Below are positions 10,301 to 19,845 of a DNA stretch of 52,103 nt, one piece after another. The notes under the pieces are model-generated. The model made no database searches, was not told the DNA's origin, and saw only the letters and a list, made by a program, of their open reading frames with translations. How positions within the stretch are numbered: position 1 is the stretch's first letter; every line of letters starts with the position of its first letter. The DNA comes from Litchfieldella qijiaojingensis (GTDB lineage: Bacteria; Pseudomonadota; Gammaproteobacteria; Pseudomonadales; Halomonadaceae): NCBI RefSeq assembly GCF_014651875.1, contig NZ_BMXS01000029.1, positions 1 to 52,103 of the forward strand. Reading direction: 5' to 3'. Both the position numbers and the translations under genes were made by a program.

Positions 10301-12868
10301 ACTCTCGGAATCGTAGATCGCCGCAGTCAAATTTGCCGACTCGTGCGGATGCACCTCAAGATACTGGTTAACGCCTTCGATGAACTTTGCCGCCGCCGAG
10401 GGCGCCGAGCCTTCTAGCGCTTCCTGGCTCCTTGTGACGCAATCTGCCGGAACGAGAAGGCTGTATCCCGCCACGTCTTCTACCGAGATCATGGTGACAT
10501 CATCGACCACCGCCGTCTCGGGGAAGACCCATCGCGCCGTCAGTGCCCGTCGTTCTTCGAAGACGATCGTCAGGTCGGTGTTGTGTGCCGTTCGGGACTC
10601 GAGAACCGCCTCAACGAACTTGGCGAGGTTCCGGATCTTGGCCTGCCGCTCTGCTAGTCGGAAAGGATGCCATGCCGTAAGGATTGCCATTCGATCGGAG
10701 CCATCGGACGGGACGATACCGATTTCAGCGACCAGCGGCCGGAGCTCTTTCTTCGACCGGTCGCTCGTTGCATGCCGTCGACAAGCCGTGCAAAGGGCAC
10801 CGAACGCGTTTGCCTGTGCCGCCACCGCATCGCCCTCAAAGCCGGTCTTGGGATCCTCCGCGATGGCAAGGATCGTGGACTTGTAGGCGGCATCGAATGT
10901 ATCCAAAGCGGAAAGCATCTCGACGGACGCAGCATGATCGAGGCTGCGCGTGCTCGCGAGTTCGGAGATCTTGACCCGGAGCTCGCCTATGACGTCATCG
11001 CTCGTCTGGACGGTCGTGTCGAATGTTCGGCCATCCTGCGCTTGCGCGACATCGCTAAAGGACTTGACGTCCTGGAGTGTCGTCGATGCGATTCGGGAAC
11101 CGTCTGCATCCGCACGCGGCGCGAAGACCTGGCGGCGGAACAGGCCCGCGTCGTTCTTCGCAGCGATGGCAAGGGACGAGATGTCGTCCGGAAGTGCAAG
11201 AGCAATCGGCTCCTCTTTAGGCTTCTGGCCGGGCTGCCAGGTCGTCTTGACGCGCGGGGCAGCACGTGGCGGCGTCTTGAGAGCGCCGAGGTCACTCACG
11301 TCGGATGCTTCGACGAGGTACAATTCGAGGTCGACCTTCCGGGCGTCCGCAGAGGTCGAGTCGCCCTCGGCATCATGCCGGAAGCACGCATCTAGGTCCC
11401 AGAGCACCCTCTCACCGAACAGACCGAGGACCGATCTCAATTCGAAGCGAAAGAGTTTCTGCGCCCCGGCATCGAGGCTTTCCCAGAACATCGCCTTGTT
11501 GTGCTGGCTCGCCCGGACGAGAACCCGCGGGTCGTCCATTTCGGCGAGTGACTCCGCTCCGGCAATGATCAGGGCCTCGAAGCCATCGGAAAAGGCCGAA
11601 AGCAGGTCGTGCCCGATCACCTCTTTTGAAAAGAGGCGCTTCTGCCATGCCTTGTAGAGTTTGATAACCTTGGGATGGTTCAGCCGCTCCTGCCAGCGGG
11701 CGAAGAATTCCAGCTCATCGTCCTTGGGTTCTTTCGGGATAGTGTCCTTCAGCTCCTCAAGGAGCCGTCGGTCATCGTCGGTGACGTCGTCAGCGTAATT
11801 TCCTTCGATGAAGTCAAGGGTCTCTACGCCAAGGCTCTTGCGCGAGGTCTTACGTCCGCCCATGAAGAGGGAGGCACCAATCCGGTCCCATGGTACGCGC
11901 TCACAAAAAGTCCTCTGGCTTTCCCGCCACTCTCCTGGGCGGATGTTGATTTCGTCATCTAGAAGCGCTCTGACGGCCTTGAGCGCACCTTGGATTTCTT
12001 CGTCGTCCTGATTGTCGAACTCCGCGAGCGCCGCGCCCACGGCTTGAGTGTCGACGGGTTCCTGCTTCGGGGTCATCAGGCCGGCGAAGACTGATACCTC
12101 GGACCGAGCGGTCTGAAACGCCGAGCGGAAATCCTTGGTACGCGCTTTAGGGTTTCCGCCGAGCTTGAAGGCGGGCAGTTTGGTAACCCCGCCACGAGGG
12201 ATCCGCAGGGCGGGCACCGCGTGCTGGATCCTGAGATGCGGGGGAAGGGCAAAGCCCTGATCCTGGATCGCAATGACGAAGTCGACCCACATCTCGAGAT
12301 CGATGAAGATCTGCGAGCTTCTAAGGCCTTCGAGCATAGCCCGCATGTAGGTGTCGGCTGACCCAGTCTCGTCAAGGGCCTGAAGCCACGCAGACGTGTG
12401 ATCGACGATCGCACGATCATCGATGCGCGCGAGGGGCCCGAGACCTGCGCCGATGCCCTCTCGTTCTGCATCTGATGGAGCGAAGAGAATGACCTGGGCT
12501 GCCGTACTGTGACGCCAGTGGACGGCGGACTCGTCTGAGGAGCGGGCTGGGGAATGGATCCTTAGATGCGGCGCTGCGAGCGGGTTTACTGCCAATAGCA
12601 GAGATCGGCCCTCGATCTGCGCTCCTTTGTTCGGAGCCTGCCGAGCGATGCCCTCGAGAAAGACCGCGGACAACCCTGTAAGCATGAAGGTGACGCGGTC
12701 GTTCGAGGTCGCTTCTCGAACCGCTGCGCCCACGATATCCCACACGACCTTCCCGACCAGGTCGCCTTTCCGGTGGCAAATGTCACAGCGGTATCCCTCG
12801 GTCACCTCGATGGTTCCAGGCGCGCAGAGTTCACACCGATTCTGGGAGACTGACGTCGAGCTAGTCAT
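7319..12868 (-). CDS. dptH: DptH/SspH-type restriction protein, FtsK/HerA-like ATPase
   Basis: A very large (1849-residue) protein. A zinc-ribbon (CELC at 12-15 and CDIC at 28-31) opens the chain; the C-terminal 240 residues form an FtsK/HerA-like motor with Walker A GETGSGKG near residue 1610 and Walker B-like RIFLVHDEMG. A low-complexity Ser/Glu/Pro linker precedes the motor module. This layout matches the DptH component of the FGH restriction complex that acts on DNA lacking phosphorothioates. It is the last gene of the operon and starts 8 bp inside dptG. An FtsK septation role is ruled out by the missing membrane and gamma domains. The precise cleavage chemistry is not apparent from the sequence. 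Confidence 0.85.
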   Translation of the reverse strand: MTSSTSVSQNRCELCAPGTIEVTEGYRCDICHRKGDLVGKVVWDIVGAAVREATSNDRVTFMLTGLSAVFLEGIARQAPNKGAQIEGRSLLLAVNPLAAPHLRIHSPARSSDESAVHWRHSTAAQVILFAPSDAEREGIGAGLGPLARIDDRAIVDHTSAWLQALDETGSADTYMRAMLEGLRSSQIFIDLEMWVDFVIAIQDQGFALPPHLRIQHAVPALRIPRGGVTKLPAFKLGGNPKARTKDFRSAFQTARSEVSVFAGLMTPKQEPVDTQAVGAALAEFDNQDDEEIQGALKAVRALLDDEINIRPGEWRESQRTFCERVPWDRIGASLFMGGRKTSRKSLGVETLDFIEGNYADDVTDDDRRLLEELKDTIPKEPKDDELEFFARWQERLNHPKVIKLYKAWQKRLFSKEVIGHDLLSAFSDGFEALIIAGAESLAEMDDPRVLVRASQHNKAMFWESLDAGAQKLFRFELRSVLGLFGERVLWDLDACFRHDAEGDSTSADARKVDLELYLVEASDVSDLGALKTPPRAAPRVKTTWQPGQKPKEEPIALALPDDISSLAIAAKNDAGLFRRQVFAPRADADGSRIASTTLQDVKSFSDVAQAQDGRTFDTTVQTSDDVIGELRVKISELASTRSLDHAASVEMLSALDTFDAAYKSTILAIAEDPKTGFEGDAVAAQANAFGALCTACRRHATSDRSKKELRPLVAEIGIVPSDGSDRMAILTAWHPFRLAERQAKIRNLAKFVEAVLESRTAHNTDLTIVFEERRALTARWVFPETAVVDDVTMISVEDVAGYSLLVPADCVTRSQEALEGSAPSAAAKFIEGVNQYLEVHPHESANLTAAIYDSESLTLPREIARLLAQRIHRDPDLRCDFVITHHDQARLRSIYRSQNMRLDAENISETAKGFLSRLRVDVRPNRSAQGLEDTIRDMDLVFLHDAVSHHAVPEWELERGKTEDLSPDFDLAPARKPRRRLTEVGAPGVGIYLTLPRPPRSVAEYHDLLYEMDKAAVLPNDSHAVLIHHVQFDNAHVVDLIRRAHELAEWVVTYDKVSSRTLLEKCGVQIIRDISVPGSEGRVIISAGKIDERLKTNVRQDLVEACGIDMEAATLLGDVVLNDVVRISGQKVLSAARFANASHEMIGLSLMRAHLEASLPKGLPETARPIWVSLDDYRGWFMSGTGKIADAIGVTILDTGTGFEILVQVGEAKFVGLANEMAETKEARRQVRDTVDRVRRIFIDNEDPISRQAWCARLVDLLVNREGLSERLPDALRRAAFLEALGAGDVTFRLSGEAVICLHDDHGTSPRLESDMDHPHLRHHILPTPIILQTLRTVAEGEVPDRAELRDARWYAGESATQTTQACMNETEMSSSEPSFESSPLIGTDPGESLGSDIPFKETSFAPVNFETEVPSETGTSEERGEVETQELPTLITGKEAPRFIPTPVYAVLQAMAAREEGAIDDPESITWAEKICEDTQRALSHFGMQAHFAEPRYRLTPNGALITFRGHETLTVDKIDRRTGELLTTYGIEVVDVRPGRGKISLFVKRDQRAKVPLASTWLQSPWPDREPSELTNFILGAREDDDRLLFLNISGEFGGYEEHGPHTLIAGETGSGKGILTQGLLLQLITFNDPDKAELILVDPKKGVDFGWLNGTPHMKGPIITEIQEAQEAFEDLVQRMDERYERFAEVGAQNITYYNQKVAPQDRMSRIFLVHDEMGAWMAQEKEYQDVVLSAVANLGMKARAAGIHLILITQRADADAVPTRLRDNMNNRLCLKVQNSTGSRMVLGIGGAEKLLGKGHLACIMANQSPPVGQNFFVIQVPFAEPEDIQDLASAAIAYWSALYP

Positions 12869-14417
12869 GATCGTGCCTATACGGGTTTGTCACAAAAGCG
12901 CAGTCGTCGGACAGGCGTCGGGTCAAGGCGAGGCGGGTCATGCGGTTCTCAAGGGCTACGAGATTCGCTTCGAAGCTCTGCACCCCGACAGGTAGGCGAC
13001 TGAAGGCCTTTCTCGCTTCGTCTGGCCCAATTACGATACCGTAGCGCTCGTAGAGCCGGGCCACGAAGTCGCGCAGTTCAATCGTATGCGAAACGTTCGC
13101 CATGACGAGCGCAAAGATCATGGCATCGTCGATGCCGAACCAAGTGCCGATCCGCTGCCTCGAAGTGGCGAGGCCTATGCCCTTCACCAAAGGCAGTAGA
13201 TACTTGTGCGCATTGTTCTTGGGGCGCGACGTTGCCTGATCATTTAGCGCCTTGAGCTGACGTTTGGGATCGGCCGGCCTGGCATTGCGGCCCTTGTAGA
13301 AGAAGAGACGCTCGATGACGTCCTTCGCCGCTGCGCCATCCCCTTGTGATACCGCAGTGTTCCATCCTTCATCCTGGGCTGCCCGCTTGTCGATAAAGGC
13401 CTCGACGGCTCTGATTGCCGCTTGGCGGTGACGGTTGAGATGCTCCTTCGAGGAGTCTCGCAGCTGCTTGTCCGCGCCGTCAGTAAGATCCGCGACGATC
13501 GGCTCGGCTTCGCCCATGCCGATCACGTCCCGCGCCCGCTCGGCAAGGTAGACGACGAGGTTGAGGCCAGTGATGCGGAAAAGCGGCTCGAACAAATGAC
13601 CATTTGGAAGGCCGAGGCTCAAGATGCCATGCCAATCCTCGGCGAGCCTGTCGTAGGCCGCGTGGCGACGGAGTGGCAGATAGCCGATATGGGTGCTCGT
13701 CGACACATCGGACTGCGGGTCCGAGATAGACTTAGCGACCCGGTTCATCGGATCCTCCGGATCGAGAAATCTCTTCTGAACCATGTCGCCGATCTGCTTC
13801 GCGCGCGACGATCTATTTAGCATGAGGTAGACGAGTTCACCGCCGCGTCCGAAGAACCGCCGGTCCACCGACCAACTTCGGTTCGTGCCTTCCCGCATGT
13901 CGGCACAGATCATGTCGGGGCCCGTCACGGCGAGGAAGCGGGAGGTCCATCGGCGATTGTGGATGACATCGACTTCCTGTGAACGCAGAAGGCGTACCGC
14001 CTGCAGGAGCGATTCAACCTTCCTGTCAAACGCGCTGTCGAGGAAGGCGAAGTCATCGTGTCCTGTGTGCTTCGACTGAAACTGATTGTTCGCCCGCCTC
14101 TTCCAAACCTCCCATTTCTCATGATCTGGAATGCTGTCGTCATTCGCGACCTTCTCGAGATGACGATCGGCAAAGAGAAGGAACCGCATCTTCCTGCGAT
14201 GCGGCAATTCATACGAGAAGGATTCGTGAGTTTTGTCTTCGGATTGTACCGTGCTGAGAGGTTTCGCAGCGCACACCGCGAGCGTTTCAAGCAGGATCAT
14301 GTAGGGCTCTTGCTCCGGGATGAGCCGGTGGCCGTAAATGACCTCCTGCACGCGCATGTCGGCACCCTCGAGGACTTTGGGCGGAGCGGGAAGGGGGATT
14401 GCCTGCTCGTCGTGCAT
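12861..14417 (-). CDS. dptG: DptG/SspG-type restriction protein
   Basis: A 518-residue protein with no motif I can name securely. Segments such as NGHLFEPLFRITGLNLVVYLAERARD fit DptG-type proteins, and the position between the F-like ATPase and the H-like motor supports the call. The ATG at 14417 overlaps the dptF stop by one base (TGATG); a TTG two codons upstream is less likely. It would be the middle subunit of the restriction complex. The assignment rests mostly on gene order. Confidence 0.72.
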   Translation of the reverse strand: MHDEQAIPLPAPPKVLEGADMRVQEVIYGHRLIPEQEPYMILLETLAVCAAKPLSTVQSEDKTHESFSYELPHRRKMRFLLFADRHLEKVANDDSIPDHEKWEVWKRRANNQFQSKHTGHDDFAFLDSAFDRKVESLLQAVRLLRSQEVDVIHNRRWTSRFLAVTGPDMICADMREGTNRSWSVDRRFFGRGGELVYLMLNRSSRAKQIGDMVQKRFLDPEDPMNRVAKSISDPQSDVSTSTHIGYLPLRRHAAYDRLAEDWHGILSLGLPNGHLFEPLFRITGLNLVVYLAERARDVIGMGEAEPIVADLTDGADKQLRDSSKEHLNRHRQAAIRAVEAFIDKRAAQDEGWNTAVSQGDGAAAKDVIERLFFYKGRNARPADPKRQLKALNDQATSRPKNNAHKYLLPLVKGIGLATSRQRIGTWFGIDDAMIFALVMANVSHTIELRDFVARLYERYGIVIGPDEARKAFSRLPVGVQSFEANLVALENRMTRLALTRRLSDDCAFVTNPYRHDHD

Positions 14418-16210
14418 CACCAACTCTCCTCTTCCACAAGCGCTGCGATCGGACGACTCTGGAGTGTGCCGCCCACCATTTCAACCTCTTGCGGAGGGGG
14501 GTGATGGGGACGAGAGGCCTCGTGGATCGCAGTCACAGCCTTCAGCTGAAACCTTTCAATGTCCCGACGGCATTCCGAGGAGAAGCTTGCCGGAAGCGCT
14601 CCATTCGCGATCCGCAGAATGCATTCAACGAGCGTGGGTCGCAAAGGTAGATCAACCGCAAGATCGCCTCGTTGCATAGGCGTGAACCGAAGGACAGGCG
14701 CCTTCCCGTTTCCTTGCATCGGCGGGAAGCTGATGAAGGTAGGCCCTTCGCGTTGACGCCCAGCATGCGCGACCAGAAGGGGAATCTCACGACCGAGATA
14801 TACCCCGGAAGGCTCGGTCAGCCAGAGCCGGTCGTCGGTGTTCGTCATCTCGCCCGTCATCATGCGATTCAGACCGCGGATGATGTCGCGAGCGATGTCC
14901 CTCGGGACAGCCCCCTGTTCAGCGCCATCGGCGAGCCTAATGTAGGTCGCGCCGCACTTGAAGACCGAGAGATTCCAAGGGTTCCGACGAGGATCTTCTC
15001 TCACCATCTTGGAATCGGGGTCGATGGAGAAGAATAAGCGCCGTCTCTGATCGAGCATCTCCCGACGAAAATCCTGAGCATTCGCGCTCGGATCGATGCG
15101 ATACCGTTCGCGATGCGAGGCGAAGATACGAGCACCATAGATGGGATCGCCCGGAAGCTCATCGGTATCCCAAAGCAGGCTGTGATCGAAGAAGTTGTTG
15201 GTCTCGAGACCGATGCCAAACTCCTCCAGAATTGCGAAGGCACCATACTGTCGCCGCTGGCGTTCGCGAAGGTTCTGGCCGAACGCGTTTGCATAGGGGT
15301 TAGTGGCACAATAGTCATCATCGGCCGCACGGTTCTTCGCCTTCTGGCATGTCAGGAGTTCCTTGCCTGGTTTCTGATCTCCGAGAAGGATGTTCACCGT
15401 GAGGAGGATGAGCTGTCGGATAGAAAGATGTTGTCCATCTGCGGCTGCCATGCGAATCATGTCCTTGAGACGTGCTCGCATGGATGCGGGATCTTTCTGG
15501 CGCAAGATCTCTAGGTTGGCGCGGATCGGACACGGCTGCTCGGCCGAGTCGAGAGCATGGCAACCGGTACATTCAGCCCAGCCGGGATGATCCACGATCC
15601 CGTCCAGGATCCGCTCGAACAGGTCACGGTGGGACTGGCGTGACATGTTGATGAGCCGGAAATGGCCATTTGGATCATGCTCCTCGTCATTCTGCAACAT
15701 GTCCGCGATGCGGTCGTGCAGTTTGACTCCTTCCACCTCACGGTCCCGGAAGAACTTCAGAAGATGACCGTCATTCACGCAGATCACGAAGGTATCGGAG
15801 CCTTTTGCAAGAAGAGATGCTTTCACCTCGGGAAAAAGTGTGTCCTTATCCCCCTCCTTGAGCTCACTGAGATCCTTGATGAAGCGAATCCTGCGCTCGG
15901 GGCAGGAAGGAACCGAGAGATCGAAGATCTTGTCGGTGGTCTGCCAGATGGCATCGGGTCCGGCAATAGCCTCCACGACCTTGCGCGCGGTGTAGGTCTT
16001 CCCGTCTCCCGCAGTTCCGGTAAGGATCACGGATCGCGGAGATTGCGACTTGAACATAGATGCAAGCTCGTTCACGAGCGGCTGCTCGATTTCGAGCGGT
16101 GCACAGCCGGTGTCCATTGCAGCCTCTACGACGAACTCGTCGTAGAGGTTATTCGACGATGCCTGTGGTCCATACGAAGCGAGGAATTCGACAAGGGGGT
16201 TCGTAGTCAT
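14417..16210 (-). CDS. dptF: DptF/SspF-type restriction ATPase
   Basis: A 597-residue P-loop protein with Walker A GTAGDGKT at residues 65-72. A cysteine-rich segment, WAECTGCHALDSAEQPCP, lies near residue 215 and may bind zinc. It is the first gene of a three-gene operon with dptG and dptH, joined by 1-bp and 8-bp overlaps. With sspABCD next door this identifies the FGH restriction module. DptF-type proteins are nucleotide-hydrolysing partners of the effector complex; the specific role here is inferred. Confidence 0.78.
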   Translation of the reverse strand: MTTNPLVEFLASYGPQASSNNLYDEFVVEAAMDTGCAPLEIEQPLVNELASMFKSQSPRSVILTGTAGDGKTYTARKVVEAIAGPDAIWQTTDKIFDLSVPSCPERRIRFIKDLSELKEGDKDTLFPEVKASLLAKGSDTFVICVNDGHLLKFFRDREVEGVKLHDRIADMLQNDEEHDPNGHFRLINMSRQSHRDLFERILDGIVDHPGWAECTGCHALDSAEQPCPIRANLEILRQKDPASMRARLKDMIRMAAADGQHLSIRQLILLTVNILLGDQKPGKELLTCQKAKNRAADDDYCATNPYANAFGQNLRERQRRQYGAFAILEEFGIGLETNNFFDHSLLWDTDELPGDPIYGARIFASHRERYRIDPSANAQDFRREMLDQRRRLFFSIDPDSKMVREDPRRNPWNLSVFKCGATYIRLADGAEQGAVPRDIARDIIRGLNRMMTGEMTNTDDRLWLTEPSGVYLGREIPLLVAHAGRQREGPTFISFPPMQGNGKAPVLRFTPMQRGDLAVDLPLRPTLVECILRIANGALPASFSSECRRDIERFQLKAVTAIHEASRPHHPPPQEVEMVGGTLQSRPIAALVEEESW

Positions 16211-16733
16211 CTCGACCTCACAAATGGCAGATAGCGGAGCCTTCTTCCAGCTCTCCTGTCTGGGTCTTGTGGTACTCTTCGAACTGCTCTAAGGGCCGAG
16301 TTTATCTTCAGGTAAACTGTTGGCTTTACGCATAACCATCTCACAATCCTAATATAATAGTCAAGTATAATTGGCCATCGTGGAACATTGGTAAAGTTGC
16401 GATAATTTTTACTAACCAATGATGTCGGCATGTTCAAATGCGCTTCCAGCCTTAGTTCATAGTCCTTTGGGCACCGCCACGGCAATGAGATCTGGCGCTG
16501 TACCGTTACCGAGGACAGTTATGAATCATGAAAATAGCTGTCTCCACGTTCGACACCCAATCATGGCAGGTCGACCAGGGTAGATCTTCGTAGGGGATGG
16601 TTCAGGCTTCTAGATGAAACAAGGTTCGAGCTAATCGTTAAATGGAGTCATTATCGTTAGCCGCAGCCGACCGAAGAAGAATCTGAGACTCTTGACCAGG
16701 GCAATACATCCGCCTTGAAAGAAAAACAAATAC
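16211..16733. promoter_or_regulatory. Intergenic region with the likely dptFGH promoter
   Basis: No convincing gene is seen in this 523-bp gap between two leftward genes. The block 16345-16375 is distinctly AT-rich (CCTAATATAATAGTCAAG and GTATAATTGG on the plus strand). On the minus strand TTGACT and TATATT-like boxes lie there, about 140 bp upstream of dptF. A small inverted repeat TTTA-TCTTCAGG-TAAA lies near 16302-16317. The remainder (16500-16733), downstream of the methyltransferase gene, shows no clear terminator. Confidence 0.4.
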
Positions 16734-19325
16734 TTAGCTTATAACGAATGCAAGACGACGCAATTCCTCTTGAGCACACCAAAGTACCTTCGGTACTCTT
16801 CTTCCGTTTTTGGTTGTCTTCACTTGCACGACCTGACCGATGGATTCAGGACCAAAGCTAACATGCAAAGGGAAGTTACGGCCATAAAAATACAGACGGT
16901 CGAACCGGCAATTTTCTGTAATCCACAGTGCCACCTCGGCCATATTCTCATATTCGATAAGGAAATCCACTGCTGCCCCTAACCGCTTGCAGATCCTATT
17001 CCCCCGGCTATTGTACTCATACCCCGCATGCTGATCACGCGAAGGATCGATTCGTCCTGGCACTTTGCGAGCGAGTTCCGCGCTACAAAATCCATAAGTG
17101 AGTTTAATTCCCCCGAAGTAGTCCATGACTGGATCGATCACCTCATGGGCAAGCTGAGCAAGCGCATTGTAGGTTTCCGGTTCTTTTGGGATGTTTGGGA
17201 TACCGTGTTCAGCCTGCGTTTCACCACACTCGATGAAATCACGGAAGCGATGATACTTACCACAGGGCTCGTCAAGCTCCGGTATATCGGTAGCGCTCAC
17301 GAGCTCAAAGCCCTGTACCTCAATTCGTATACTACGCAGTACTGCATCAAACTTCTCGCGCCGTGGCCCATAGCCCGAGAAATCGAATAGTTCGAGCTCG
17401 GAGAGCTTACGCTCAAACTCCTGTTGCTCCTCGTAGTTCGGAAACTCCTCACTGACATAGCAGGATTTATTATACAAATACGGTGACGGGTATTCGTCAC
17501 CGTACTCAAACAGATCGATGCTCTGGTTACGGAAGTTGAGCTTCACCCGCTCCACCATGAGCGGGAGAGCTCTGCCTTCGAAGTCATCGTAGGTCATCAG
17601 CGACAGCTTACCGGTCTCGGCGTGGATCTTGATCAGATCCGCCGCCCGGGGGTCGCCATAAAGTTGTGTTGCGCAGCCAATATAAACCCGTAAACGCTCA
17701 GAGAGGCGCTCCACATCCTCCGTGTGCACCGTAAGCGAACGCTGTTCATCGTCGAGGCAACCGATGCCAGCTTCGGCGGCTGCACGGCAGTCGGTTTGTA
17801 TGTTCTCCGGATTGCCAATGGAGTACAACAAGGCTTCGGCGCTCGCGCGCGCGGCACGTAGTGACCCAAAGAAGGCCTTGATATCCCGCTGTATGCGCAG
17901 TGAGTATTTGCTAAAGCGTTGACGCGGTCGAAACAGCTGTAGCGCTAGGTAAACACGTAAGTCGCTAGCGCGTGCTTGCGCCGCTTCGGCGATCAGTGCA
18001 TCTCCATGGTAACGCTCGAGAAAGGAGAGCGCGCGGCGCAGCGTGCCGAAGTGCTCGAGCAAATCATCGAGGTTGCCGACCTCATCCTGATGAGGTGCCC
18101 GGCCAAGACTGAGGTAGCGTTCCCAGAGAGGATCGAGCGCACTCTGATGCTCCCGATAGGCCGCTTCTGCTCGCTCTTCACGGCTGATCACCGGCATTCG
18201 CTGGCGCAGATGATGCAAATGAACACGGTTAACTACCCGGCGTTCAAGAAAGGCCTGAGCGTCTTGTTCCTTACGGAACACGAAAAATACACCGGGTGCT
18301 ACCGGAACCGGTTCAACATCGAGGACATGCTCGATAAACGTTTTGCACTCTTCTTGGGTGAAGTACTTCTGAAAGGTGCCCCGGCTGGTCAGTACACCAT
18401 CACCAAACACGGCATGTTCTGCAGCCGTCGCTCCTTGTAACATCACACCAACCACAAGCAGCTCCTGCGCATACGCAAATGCATCCCTGAGCACGCGCAC
18501 CCGTTCCGTCGGTTGTTCGATCACGTTGATGACGAAGCCAAGATTGACGATCAGGGCCTCGATCTTCTCGGCATCTGGCCGAAAGTGTGGGTCCCAGCCA
18601 CTAGCAGGAACGCCGTTCATCTCGAGCAGCCGAAGGTCGTCACCTCGCCCACACCCGTAATCGAATATCGGACGGCGACCGTCCAGGTAGCCATGGCGCG
18701 CCAACGCCTGCATCGGCCGCGAGAAAGCGTAGCGACGCAGCGCCGTGCGATGACGTTGGACATCTGCGAACTTATGCGCTGCTTCAGCATCGACAACCTT
18801 TAGCGTATGCCCTTCAATGCGATAGCCACCGCTCGTCAGGCGCTCCTGCCACTGTCGACGATAGCCTACGGCGTGACTGTTCTGCAGAAGCCCGGCATGC
18901 TCGAGTGCTGCCGTCAGCTGGGAGTATTCAGAATATCGTGGGTGTTCAGGTTTGAGCAGCAGCTCCTTGCGATGTAGTACAGGACGATTGGCAACCTCAG
19001 GATAGTCCAGCACCCGCACGGTTTCGGCCGCTAAATCAATACGGTAGCTACGAGCCAACTCGGGGAATGCGTTGTCAAAAAACTGCACGTAATTAAGCAG
19101 TGACAGACTTTCGTCTTCAAGACTGAGCTTGGCTACATTCCAGTCAGCCTCTCCGACGAGCCTCTCCGCGAGCGCAAGCACAACTCTTGCATCCTCATCG
19201 AGCGCGTCGCAAGCACTGCGATGGACGTAGAGATAACCACCGACGCGCTTGCCCACATGGCTGACTGGGCGAACTGTGTCGCCCGTTACCTCTAGTGTTG
19301 CTGCTTCTTCCAAGCCCATTGCCAT
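16734..19325 (-). CDS. DNA phosphorothioation-associated methyltransferase with extra C-terminal domain
   Basis: An 863-residue protein. A class I methyltransferase motif, IFDYGCGRGDDLRLL, at about 220-234 is followed by GVPASGWDPHFRP and a Rossmann-like NLGFVINVIEQ, the signature of the methyltransferase family that co-occurs with phosphorothioation loci. After the family-typical region (to about 660), residues 690-830 read like a zinc D,D-peptidase/M15 fold: ...DQHAG (H766), GAAVDF (D787), LHVSF (H821). The gene lies alone upstream of dptF in the same direction, 523 bp away. Its substrate is not known; the M15 reading is an inference. Confidence 0.8.
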   Translation of the reverse strand: MAMGLEEAATLEVTGDTVRPVSHVGKRVGGYLYVHRSACDALDEDARVVLALAERLVGEADWNVAKLSLEDESLSLLNYVQFFDNAFPELARSYRIDLAAETVRVLDYPEVANRPVLHRKELLLKPEHPRYSEYSQLTAALEHAGLLQNSHAVGYRRQWQERLTSGGYRIEGHTLKVVDAEAAHKFADVQRHRTALRRYAFSRPMQALARHGYLDGRRPIFDYGCGRGDDLRLLEMNGVPASGWDPHFRPDAEKIEALIVNLGFVINVIEQPTERVRVLRDAFAYAQELLVVGVMLQGATAAEHAVFGDGVLTSRGTFQKYFTQEECKTFIEHVLDVEPVPVAPGVFFVFRKEQDAQAFLERRVVNRVHLHHLRQRMPVISREERAEAAYREHQSALDPLWERYLSLGRAPHQDEVGNLDDLLEHFGTLRRALSFLERYHGDALIAEAAQARASDLRVYLALQLFRPRQRFSKYSLRIQRDIKAFFGSLRAARASAEALLYSIGNPENIQTDCRAAAEAGIGCLDDEQRSLTVHTEDVERLSERLRVYIGCATQLYGDPRAADLIKIHAETGKLSLMTYDDFEGRALPLMVERVKLNFRNQSIDLFEYGDEYPSPYLYNKSCYVSEEFPNYEEQQEFERKLSELELFDFSGYGPRREKFDAVLRSIRIEVQGFELVSATDIPELDEPCGKYHRFRDFIECGETQAEHGIPNIPKEPETYNALAQLAHEVIDPVMDYFGGIKLTYGFCSAELARKVPGRIDPSRDQHAGYEYNSRGNRICKRLGAAVDFLIEYENMAEVALWITENCRFDRLYFYGRNFPLHVSFGPESIGQVVQVKTTKNGRRVPKVLWCAQEELRRLAFVIS

Positions 19326-19845
19326 TCACTGAGTCGCTCACTAGTGCGATGCCTCAATCCTGTCGTTCCCCAAGCATAAGCCAATCCGCCCCAGGCCTGC
19401 GGCCTGTCCTAATCGGTACAGCGACACAAAGGGAGACGCCACACAGTTGCGGAGTCAGACCCACCTATCATGTCTGTGTGGCGAGATCACATACTCTACT
19501 ACCTACAGGACAATATGGCCTTGACCTGGTAGCGTGTAGCTGTCGGGTCCCAGATAATTGATTGAACAAACCTATCTCTACTGAATTGGAAAGCATTCAG
19601 CTTGAGAGAAATAAGAATAATTCTTGCGCCTAACGGCACCACTCCCACAGAGAAATCGAAACATCGAACCATGCCCTCCTATGAGGAAGACGGCTGATTT
19701 GGCAAGAAAGATGGGCACGCTACCGCCCGGGGATGACATCATTTCCCTGCGACCCTTCTCATCTGCGTGTTCTTTTCTTCTTATCGGCAGCCGTCTAAGC
19801 GGCCTTAAGACTAAGTAAAGCGATCCTTGTAACGGATTGCAATGA
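19326..19845. other. Gene-poor stretch between methyltransferase and guaA remnant
   Basis: No gene is supported between 19326 and 19845. From about 19676 the sequence is the left part of a long direct repeat shared with 22916-23348. A short plus-strand frame in both copies (GTLPPGDDI, then LLIGS) is kept, but it has no ribosome site or recognised family, so it is treated as part of the repeat rather than a gene. Confidence 0.4.

Noticed and set aside
7319-12868. FtsK-type division or conjugation ATPase
   Set aside because: Only the motor domain is similar. There are no membrane helices or gamma domain, and the gene is embedded in an operon with dptF and dptG.
16207-16485. 92-codon leftward frame upstream of dptF
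   Set aside because: It overlaps the dptF start, lacks a ribosome site and covers the likely promoter; no recognisable content.
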